NCBI GenBank assembly: GCA_021229015.1
Contig: CM037780.1
Coordinates: 60,718,961 to 60,782,960 of the forward strand
DNA from: Solen grandis
Lineage: Eukaryota; Mollusca; Bivalvia; Adapedonta; Solenidae
Direction: 5' to 3'
DNA: 64,000 nt
The first letter of the stretch is position 1; the number at the start of each line of letters is the position of its first letter. A model generated the notes under the pieces. It saw nothing but the letters and a program-made list of their open reading frames with translations, did no database searches and was not told where the DNA came from. Made by a program: the position numbers and the translations under genes. Below, one piece after another: positions 12,301 to 24,300 of the stretch.

Positions 12301-15300
12301 TAAGAGGATGTGCAGAACATAGGTTTCAGATGGCTAGGTTCAAGGTCAAGGTCACAATTCAAGGTCAAATATCTTAACTGGAGCAAAGTAAGTATATTTG
12401 TGTCCGCTCTGTATCTTTTGACCCGCTGGATGTAAATGGAAACTATTTGGCAGAAGTATCACCCAGAGTGAGAGGATGTGCAGAACATAGCTTTCAGATG
12501 GCTAGGTTTAAGGTCAAGGTCACAATTTAAGGTCAAATATCTTAACTGGTGCTAAGTTAGTATTTTTGTTTGTGTCCGCTCTGTATCTTTTGACCTGCTG
12601 GATGTAAATGGAAACTATTTGGCAGAAGTATCACCCACAGTAAGAGGATGTGCAGAACATAGCTTTCAGATGGCTAGGTTCAAGGTCAAGGTCACACTTC
12701 AAGGTCAAATATCTTAACTGGTGCAAAGTAAGTATATTTGTGTCCGCTCTGTATCTTTTGACCCGCTGGATGTAAATGGAAACTATTTGGCAGAAGTATC
12801 ACCCAGAGTGAGAGGATGTGCAGAACATAGCTTTCAGATGGCTAGGTTTAAGGTCAAGGTCACAATTCAAGGTCAAATATCTTAACTGGTGCTAAGTTAG
12901 TATATTTTGTGTCCGCTCTGTATCTTTTGAACCGCTTGATATACATGTTTGTGCTTATCCTTTTTGTCTTAGGATATTCCCTGACAATACATACCTTCGG
13001 GCGTATATTGCCCCGCTGTCAGCGGAGCTCTTGTTTTTATATGTAGTTCCCAGTGTTTCCTGTGTATTTCAGGCACGGCTACCCCAGAACCTTGTATTGC
13101 GGGTAACTACTGCCCTCTTGGGACAGGGCTGAGCCCAGTGCCCTGTCCAACAACCACTTACCTGAATGATACGGGTGCAGCAGACGTATCAGATTGTCTC
13201 CCCTGTGAGAAAGGCTACATCTGTAATGAGACTGGTATGTGTATTTCACTTGACCTTTCCTCACTTATTCATATCAAGGGCACTTTTCACGAAACTTTGC
13301 ACAAACAAATTTGATCTCAAAATTCAAAATGTTGTTCTACATAGTTTCTACTCATTTCTTGATTGCACAATAAAATATAAAGAAGAGTAAACTATTTCAA
13401 TTTTGTCATACAAACATCAATGTTGGTGAAATAAAAAATCTCACAAATGTTTTACATCTGGGATTTTATATATACAAAGATTTTTCAAATAAAGTTAAGA
13501 GAAATGGGTCCCTACCTCTCAGTTCTTGATAAATACTTACAATGTTATTCATCTCTATTGAATGAAGGAAACAAAAACAGAACTTGTGCATTGAATTTCT
13601 GAAAATCTTAAAGTTAAAATTTTGATCTTGTGTCAATTTCTTTGGAGTATCGAAGGAACATAGTAAGACAAAAGATATTGTCAGTTATTCAGAACTTTTG
13701 CCTTTACTTTCAGGTATGATTGACTATTCGCTTTACCCATGTCCATCCGGTTTCTACTGTATCCGTGGTGAGGACCCACATCTTTGTGCTGCTGGTCGCA
13801 TGAGAAACACAACTGGAGCTGGAGAACCAGACGACTGCCCACTGTGTCGAGAAGGCTATTACTGTCCAAATGATACCATCAATATGCACGGTATCCCATG
13901 CCGAGAAAGCTACTATTGTCCAACTGGTTCTGCGCTGGAAACAGACTGTCCACCTGGATATTACTGTCCCCCTGTGACTGGTGACCCGCCAATTTGTCCG
14001 GCTGGTTATTACTGTCCTAACAGTACAGTCACTCCTATAGAATGTAACCGGCCATACTATTGTCCAGAAGGAAGCAACATGACTTTGATATGTCCACTAG
14101 GGTATCAGGCAATGGACCATGCTGGAATTCGATATGTCGCCACAGAATCGTGCAGAATTTGCCCAGCAGGAACATATGGTAACCATACTGACCGATCTTA
14201 CTGTGAAACATGTCCAGCTGGTTTCTATTGTCCAGAAGGAACCGGACATGGTGATTCCAACATGTGCACAGCAGGATCTTATTGCCCAACCGGATCACAC
14301 CGGATGACCTCATGCCCAGTCGGTTACTATGGCAAAAATAACAGATCAGTTAGTATCAGTGAATGTGACGCCTGTCCAGCAGATACGTTCAGTGATCGGA
14401 CATTTGCAACTGTGTGCAGCCCGTGTGGAGGCACCTCAAATGCACAGCCTGGATCAGCCTCCTGCTCATGCAAAGGAAATTATCGTAGCTTCCAGAATTC
14501 ATTCAAGGCATGCGTGTGTTTTTCAGGATATATCTACTTTGATGAGAACAACCAACTTCAGACAGACCTTGACAGTGATCAAAACTGTCAGAAAATATCA
14601 GACCAACGATGCTCCAGCCATGAGATAAGATTGGCGTCAACCAGGCAATGCGTCCGACCAGAGACGGTTGACTGCTCCATTGGCTGCGATACAGGGGGTT
14701 ACATGGACACTTCAATGCAGAGGTAAAAAGAACTTTGTTACAAACTTTTTATTGATAAATAGGAAATTCCACACAGGTTAAATTGATGTTTAAGTCATAT
14801 CTCTTTTAGAGTTTAATTAGATTACTTAATCAAAGCGTTGAATAGCAAAACATGGTGAAGGTTTTAATAACAGAAAATCATATGTAAATATATAGCATAT
14901 TAGAAGTGGTTAATCACTTCAGTACACACAGAGAGATTTTTTTTTTAATATTAACTTTCCAGTGTCTGAATGCATTAAATTTTATACGATGGTTCAGTCA
15001 GTCAATCAGTCACTTGAGTACTTTGCTAAAATCAACAAGAGTGTGTGACCTATATTTACCTGTCATGACCAAGGTTGTGGGTGCCATGGAACAAGGCATC
15101 AGTGGCAACTCCTTTTAGATTCATTAGACACTCCAAAAAAGTTTTTTTTTTTTTTTCAAATGTGCTAATCCAATCCAATTTTTATAAAACATCATGAAAT
15201 CAGAGAGAGCTATTTTGTATTTTATATCAGTATGGACCGATGTTTTCCATTTCCATTGTGCAGTAGCATATCACTGTTATTTGACCAAAACATTCTTATG

Positions 15301-18300
15301 CATTCTCGGAAAGTGTCAAATTGGTCTGAAATACTGAACAGATTCCAGTGTAGTGAGAAAAACCCACTACAAAAATTGTAAACATGTGTGCTAGTAAAAC
15401 AAGTAAAGATTAAAACAAAATGTTTTAATGGATGTCTTTCAATAAGCATACTGCCCCCTTCTCTTTCTCTCTTCTATCGTTTTGACCTTATAACCTAACC
15501 TGTTTATAGGTCTTTTATTTAAATCAAAAGGAAGCAAATACAAATTAACAAATGCAATGCAATGGATGTGTATACATATATAGCCCAAGAATTTCCAAAA
15601 CATTTTAGAATACTTTATAACTGCATTGTGTCACATTTAAAACAACCTTATCAATACTGTCATTCTTTTAATTGTTATTTTTAGCTCACCAGAGCCTTAT
15701 GTCTGTCGTCCGTACGTGCATGTGTCCGGCATCAACAATTTTCTTTAAAACGACATTTCCTCTGAAACCACTGGGCCAAATTTGATAAAAATAGCCTGTG
15801 ATGTTCCTTGCCTGAAGCCCTACCACAGTTGTTCAAATGGTTTCGGTCCATTGCATATCTGGGTCACAGGAGCTAAAAATAGATTTTTTAAAGTGAAATC
15901 TTTAAAAAGCTTCTTCTCCAAAACTGCAAGGCCTAGAGCTTAGATATTTGGTTGGTGGCATTGTCTTATGGACCTTTACCAAGTTTGTTTAAATCATGAC
16001 ATTGGGGTCATAATTGGCCCCGCACCAGGGGTCACTTGATTTTACATAGACTTATATAGGAAAAGCTAGAAAAAATCTTCTTGTCAGAAACCACAAGGCC
16101 TGGAGTTATGATATTTTGTGTTTAACATGGCCTAGTGCACCCCTACCAAGTTTGATGAAATCATGACCCTGAGGTCAAAATTGGCCATGCCCCAGGGGTC
16201 ACTTGATTTTACATAGGCTTTAATAGGAAAATCTAGAAAAATCTTCTTGTCAGAAACCACAAGGCTTGGAGTTTAGATATTTGGTGTGTAACATGGCCTT
16301 ATAGACATCTACCAAGTTTGTTCAAATCATGGCCCTGGGGTTACTCCGATAGAAGGTCACAAGACAGTCTTGACTGTATACAGGTGTTACTGTAATTCCT
16401 CCATATCGGAGCTGTTTATCTGTGATTATTGTACAGTAATTCCTACATGTCTGAGCTGTATATATGTAAGAACTATTACAGGTGTTTCTATAACTCTTAC
16501 ACAATGGAGCTGTATAATTTTATATGTAATAACTATTACAGTTGTTTCTGTAACTCCTACCCATCGGAGCTGTCCATATGTGATTTGGCATGTGAAGCTA
16601 GCACCAAACCAGCTGTGGCAGGAGTGCTTGAGGATGATGGAACTTTCGTCGTATCCATCGTTGATCCAGTGTCCGGTACCACTTCCACAAATGTAAGTAT
16701 GGTGACCGACTTAAGACTTCTCTTATAGTTACAGTGCACCAGAATCTCCTGCTCTGATATACATGGTACTAGTTCTGGTGGCCAGGTGGTTAGAGCGTTT
16801 GCCCTGTCACTTGATAAATAAAGTTTCATTCCATGGCTACAACATATGAAAGTCATTAAAAATGGTACAGGTCCCTTGTGCTTGGTGGTCGTCATATAAT
16901 GGTAGTTCTAGACCAGGTTGACCCAGTATTTGGATAATGTGACTTGATGTGGTATCATGCCACTTGTCTGTGACATAATATCAAAGGGAGCTAGTACTAT
17001 TTCAGCTTCATGTAGACTAAGGTCCCCATATGATTGAAATACTGTTTGTGGAAAGTTATTAAACTTTTTTTTCTTTGACCAAAATTCTGGTTGCTATAGT
17101 AACGGGAATATTATGCAGCTTACCGGTAGGGGATTCATGTGTTGCCTGCAACACCAGTTACTTGTTACTCAGGTGTTTTACATCATACTGTACTAAAGGA
17201 AAGCTTGATCAAACTGACCTTTTGCCTTCATGGTAACCAGGAGTAGTGGCCAGTTTGAATCTTGAAGGTTGAGCTGTTCTCCCCTTGTTAGATGCAAATC
17301 TACTTTTAGCTCTGTTTGATAATTTTAATTTTGCAGACTTTAGAATATGGATGGCTTTATGGTAGTTCTTTTTTTCTGCATATATATATTGAATTATGTA
17401 TAATCTGATCACAAAATAATATATTAAAATGCCTATTCAAGCATAGGACATTAGCATTAAAACCAAAAGAAGTTAGCCACTTTTACTCTGTGTATATGTC
17501 ATGTATCATGTGGAATTTCTCTACAGACGCTGCCCAACATGTTTGGTCCCTCTGAGACTTACAGGGGTACCAGCTCCAACATCCTGGTTGCATCCTTCTA
17601 CGGCACTGTGTGTACAGGAACCATCTATTCAGATGCTTTATCCGCAGCAGGCCTCTTCTGTAAGTGTTCTGCACTAATCATTATCATGCTCCCCAGATAT
17701 AAGGAAGACAGTATAATTCTGAGTCAGTTAAAACCATTTTTGGCCGGTTTTGCAATGAAATAATCTGTTCTTCAAATTGATGAATGTCTGGGCGGGCATC
17801 AGCATCCACCCAGGTTGATCTTTTTTCTTTAGCTTGACTATTCAAAGAATAGAATAAGCTATTGGAGTCGCGTCAGCATCCCAAACAAAAATGTGAAACT
17901 TTTGTTTAACATTGCCATAATCTCCAGTTTTGCTCACTGGATGTCTCTCAAACTTCACACATGTTTATCATCATCAGACCAGCCAGTAGAATCAGGATCA
18001 GTAACTCTCCCAAACCCTTTGCATATTTATGGCCCTTTTTGGAGTTAGCACAAATGTTTAACTTTGTTTAACATTGCCATTATCTCCAGTTTTACACATT
18101 GGATGTCTCTCAAACTTCACACATGCCTTAATCATCATCAGACCAACTAGTAGAAACAAGGACAGTAACTCTTCTAATTTTTTTTGCATATTTATGGCCC
18201 TTTTTGAACTTAGAAAAAAATGTTAAAGTTATGTTTTACATTGCCATTATCTCCACTTTTACTGGATGGATGTCCCTCAAACTTCAGGTAGAAACAGGAA

Positions 18301-21300
18301 CAGTAACTCTTCCAAATATTTTTGCATATTTATGGGCCTTTTTTGACTTAGAAAAAATGTTAAAACTTTTGTTTAACATTGCTATTATTTATAATTTCTT
18401 TCCATGGATGTCCCTCATAATTCACACATGAAATTTCATACCTGCTTTGGGGGTCAGGGTGTATCATGATACATAAAATAGTTATGCCCCTTTTTTATTA
18501 GCTCACCTGAGCACTTGAGCTCAGGATGAGCTTTTGTGACTGCCTTTTGTCCATCATCTGTTGTCAACAATTGCTTGTGAACACTCTAGAGGCCACATAT
18601 TTGGCCCAATCTTCATGAAAATTGGCCAGGATGTTTTTCTACATGGGTTTAAATTGGGTTGTGGGGTCAAAAACTAGGTCACCAGGTCAAATCTTGAAAA
18701 AACCTTGTGAATACCCTAGAGGCCACAGTTTTAGCCCAGTCTTCATAAATTTGGTCAGAATGTTTGTCTTCATGATATCTTGGATGAGTTTGAAATTGGG
18801 TCATGTGGGGTCAAAAACTAGGTCACCAGGTCATATCTTAGAAAAACCTTGTGAACACTCTAGAGGCCAAAGTTTTAGCCCAAACTTCATATATTTGGTT
18901 AGGATGTTTGTCTTCATGATATCTTGGATGAGTTAGATGCCACGTTTTTCGTAATCATGCCTTACACAGCAGTCTTACTCAGGTGAATGACACAGGGCCA
19001 TCTTGGCCCTTTTGTTTAGAATCTTGGTTAATGTTTCCATTTTTCACCTCATTTTTTCACCTAACCATTTGAGGTATTGCTTTGAAACTTTGAATACCTG
19101 TTTCTGACCATCACCCCTAATTGTGCATGGCAAGAGTACATAACTCTGTCTTGGTTTTTGACATAATTATTTCCCTTTTCTGACTTGATTAATCTTTTTG
19201 TACTAATTCATTTTTCACTGAACTCTTTGAGATATTGTTTTACCTTTGAGCACATGTTCATTGCTCTTGGGTATATTTTAATAATACAGGGATTCTCATT
19301 TTGCCTTTAATTGCAATATTTATTGACAAGCATTCAAATAGTCGAACATGATGTCTTTCAAACAGCTCTTGTTTTTATTCTGCTATAACTTCTATGTTTT
19401 TCACTGGATTGCTTCAATATTTGGACAGTTGCTTAAGTGAATTGAACTTTACATTATGCAGTTGACTTTGTAACCTTGACCTTTGACCTACTCTTGATGA
19501 AAAAAGTGGCACCTGGACTGTTTACCTTTTGGTTAATCTGCTCTAACTTCTTTATGTTTCATTTGATTGCTTCAATACTTAGACAGTTGCTTAAGTGGAT
19601 GGACCCCTTCATGATGCAGTTGACCTTGACCTTCTTTTGATGGAAAAATCACCCCCCCTCAAAAAAAAAAACACAAAAAAACAAACAAACAAAAAACAAA
19701 AAAAACCACAAAAACAACAACATAATACCATCAGGTCTTGTTTGTATATTAGGTTATATATTTTATCCCAAATTTATCAGTTTCATTGCATTGTTACATA
19801 GCTATTAAATTTTTGTGGTGAAAAGTAGAATTGTGTTAACACTGTCTAGAGGAAGCTTAATGACACAGATTTTTAAGTTCAACTTGTGTCTATTACCATG
19901 TAACAATAAAATAGGATAACATGGTAAACATTATCTACATATTTTACAATATCTGTAGTATATGAAGTATGAAGAAGAAATATGAAGTACTGTGAATTCT
20001 GTGAAAAAGGCCACCTAAGGAAAATCATAAGATAAAGGGTTAGATTTATGCATACTAACCTCTACATTTTGATTTTGTCTCACAGCGACTGTCCAAGAGT
20101 TAAGTGCACAAGCCCAGGGCGTGACTGGGAGACGTCGTCTCCTGTCCCTGACCATCCCTTCAAATGAGATCACTAACCCAGTCATGTGTGTTGAGGCCGG
20201 CGAGATGGTCATCTTCAAGCTGCTTCTCAATGACACTGATCGCAGCTTGAGCCACTATCCGAAGTATAACAAAGACCATCTGTTCAGTACGAACCCCACG
20301 TTTGACTTTGGCGCCTTCACTGCTCTGCAGTATCAGATTGAGAACACCAACGCCAACATCACAAACTTCGCTCATGTCTTCACCGAAGGAGGAAACTATG
20401 TATTCTATGATTCTCAGAACAGCGCCTTGTAAGACATTCTTTGAGATGATTATTTATTAATAATTATTGATATGTCAGAAGTTACATATTTTATACCTGT
20501 GCTTCACAAAGCAAAACAGGGGTGAGATTGGAATTGTACATGTAATGTGTCACCTCCTGTCCTATTTTATAAAATGTTCAGTATATTGAGATGCATTTGA
20601 ATAACAGCAATGAATCTTTTCACACATATTAATTGGTTTATTATCAAGTGCTACAATTCTGCACTCTTTTACAAAGAAAAAAAAATAAGTGTAAAGATTA
20701 AATTCTTATTTTAAGTTCTATGTTAAATCAAGTTAAAAATTCAAAGATGCTGTGTTCATAAATATGAAATAATCCAGGTTCAAACTTATAAAATGCTCTC
20801 TATTACCAATGTGAAATAAATCACGAATAAAATTTAAAAAAATGCTCTGTATTATAAATGTGAAATTATCAAGGTTTTGAAATATTAAAAAAAAAAGTCT
20901 ACACCAACCTTTTTCTCATTCTAGGGAGATTCTGATCAACGTAGAACCTACAGGTTCTAGTTGTTCCTCCACATCCAGAATCAAACCTGCCACCCCAGAC
21001 AACCTGTTGGCTCAAGGGTTCGCTCCTCAAGAGGTTGATAACCTTGCCCCAGACTGGACATTAATTTTCGGTCTGTAATTACTTTTTTCACATGTATATT
21101 TCCCTTGTGTACTTGTTTCCGAAAGGTTTAAGTTATTTCATTTTTATCAAGAGAATGTACCACTCTGATCTACTGAGAAATCATTCATTTTCATGGGACA
21201 CTAATTTTCGTCAATTTCATGGTGGCTTTTATCCACGAATATTAATCCCCACCTAAACTTGTCTCTTATATAGACGTTATGTTTCCTAGAACATAGATCC

Positions 21301-24300
21301 ACGAATAAATGTACCCACAAAACTCCCTTTATAAGGTACATAATCAATGAAATTAAATGTCAATGAAATTAATAATTTTACAGTAGATTTATCATTGAAC
21401 AAATTGAAGTAACATAAGTTTTTGAAAAATATTCATATCAGCTCCAAAGTCAGTATTATACAAATAATAAAATTGGTCAGGATATTTAGCTTTTAGACTT
21501 TAAATGATAAGTACTTTACATCATTGTGTGAAAGGTTTATTCAGATGCTTTATAATTGCAACTTTTTTCCTTTGGGTTACAGCCATGATTGGATTTTTCG
21601 CTGTCCTAATGCTGCTTCTGATGGTTGCTATCGTCATATGGTTGCCTAGAAATGCTGGTATCCACCCCATACTGCACTGGGCTCCAAAGTATCGCAGCCT
21701 TGGCAAACCACCGCCAGTACCTCATTACTTGCGCTACGATCCAGACCACTGGCCAGAGAAGCCCATGTAAGTATACCAACACACATGCTTCACAAATACT
21801 CAACACACATGTAAGTATACCAACACACATGCTTCACAAATACTCAACACACATGTAAGTATACCAACACACATGCTTCACAAATACTCAACACACATGT
21901 ATGTATACCAACACACATGCTTCACAAATACTCAACACACATGTAAGTATACCAACACACATGCTTCACAAATACTCAGCACACATGTAAGTATACCAAC
22001 ACACATGCTACACAAAGTCTCAAACACACATGCAAGTATACCAACACACATGCTACACAAGGTCTCAGACTCACTTGTAAGTGTCCCACACATTCGTTAT
22101 ACACATTCTCAAACACACATGTAATATACCAACACACATTTGCAACACAAATACTCAAATACACAGGTAAATATATACTCACATACAGGCTACACAATTA
22201 CTAAAGAACACATGATTGTCTACCAACACACACACACACATGCTACACACTGGCTTTTCAAGAATTCAAATATAAATATAAGTACACCTATACACATCCT
22301 ATGTACACATGTTTGTATTCTTTTGACTGCTGACATTTTTAAGGCTATTAAAGTTTGCGCATCTATGAAAATTGAAATCTCAGAATTTTAGTGTAACAGA
22401 TATGTAAATGTGGAAACATTTTTCTGGCAGTTTAGTGCATTTGTACTGACCACAAAAAATGATAACTTAAAATAAGTAAAACAGTTTGTAGTTTTACAGT
22501 CTTATGTTTCATTTTTAAGAATTTATGACATGGTGTGAACCTTGCTTTCCAGTGAAACTGACGTGCGAGAGACACTGGGACCACGTGTGGTAGGCGATGG
22601 TGCTGAAGCAGACTTACAATCTGCCCCTATTTTCGGTATGTACTAAAAACATATTTAGATGTTCAATTTTTTTTCAAGGATTACAGATTTCTGCTATCAT
22701 AAATATGCTATAATGAATAATATTGATAACCTGTAATGGGTGCTGTAATTTCAGTTCCCGGCAGAGACATAACAAACATCCATTTAAAGCCAGAACGGCT
22801 CATCAAATATATAAAAATGAAAGCTGATGAGTCTTTCTGGCTTTCATCAGATGCAAAGTCATTAAAAACTCTGTTGGACGGTGCTGGGTGTAAAGGTGTA
22901 GTTCCAGGATTGGTCAGCCCGGTGTCAGGATAGTGTGACTTGGTGTGGTATCATGCCTTTTCTTATACTGGGGACTTGCGCAGAATTGTATCGCCTCATA
23001 TCTTAAAATGTTGATGGGAATTTAAACCCAAGCAAACAAACAATTATGATCTTAAAAATTTCCAGTTACTTTGAAATCTAGACTTTAACATATGATCAGG
23101 ATCTTTAACATTAGTGAGAGAAAAACTTTTCAGCGTTATCAGAGATCACTATTGATATTCAGACCATAGTAGATCAGAGGTCCTTAACCCTTTACTTCAT
23201 ATAGACTCATATTGACCGGAGGGGACTTTAGGTTTTCCCTCCATCTGTCCATCCATCTGTCTATCCGGAGTTCTGGAAATCTGGATCCCACGATAACTTT
23301 AAAACCATTTAAGATAATATTATGAAACATTGTATATAAATAGATGGCAGTATGGAGATTCTGCATGTAATTTTTTTTTTTTTAATTCTTGGATCAAAAT
23401 TCTGGTTGCTATGGTAACAGAAAATTATGCACCTCACCGGTAGGGGACTCATGTGTTGTGTGCAACACCAGTTACTTGTTTCATATGTCATTTAAATCTC
23501 AGCCAATTAATATTCATCATGTCATAGATTTGTACATGAATATTTATGAGTTAAAGGGTTAAACTTGAATCTTTGTCCTGAACTTTACAGAGAAGGGCGC
23601 AATTAAGGCCAGCGAGAAAGACCTGGAGGATTTCAATGTGCGTGTGTTGTATGACAAATTGGAGGACCAGAACCTCCACCTGGCTGCACAGTTGGCACGG
23701 CAACAAGAGGACCTGCGTAATTTCTACAACCGTATCCAGGATCAGAACGAGGCTCTGAAGAACCTGCTCATGAATATGGACCCTGCAAAGATCGAGGAAC
23801 TAGAGCGCCGCCTGGAGGAGAGACAGCAGGCACGGGTGCACGAGGGTCTCCAGGGGGCAGGCGAGGCTGGGCCTACGATCGTCAACGCCAGTCTGGTCAT
23901 GGGCAACAAGTTTAAGTTTGCTGGTGTGTTTAACAACTTGTGTAACTTGCATTATTATACCTTTATGTCATTTAAGTTATTTTATAATTTAAACAGAAAT
24001 GTCTTTGATAAGTAGGATATTGGCAAAAAAGTTGGGGTACCAAATAAACCCAGGACCTTGCAATTTACCCTCAATCAGTTAAGTTTCCGAAACAAACCTT
24101 CAGTTAAACACGCACACTTCCCCCCTGACCCATCTTGCTCATTTGTGTTAATGCTTCAAGTACATATTGTGTTTTTATTATTGTTTCAGTCAAGGATTAA
24201 GGTTAAGTCTTTCTTTTTGTTTCTATAAGGATTTGATATGTCTATGTAAACAGTACCTGGAATGGTTGCCTGAATTTTGTCTACAAATTGGGGATGTGTG

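Noticed and set aside
11393..12912. Regular tandem array resembling a CRISPR or satellite locus
   Set aside because: Units are 168 bp with no variable spacers, in an animal intron, with transposon-type ends; it is the core of a HINE-like element.
14035..14313. Minus-strand frame inside exon 10
   Set aside because: It is the antisense shadow of a well-supported Cys-rich coding exon.
21625..22197. Long open frames on both strands
   Set aside because: They are produced by the 44-bp minisatellite and repeat the same peptide; the only coding part is the end of the TM exon.
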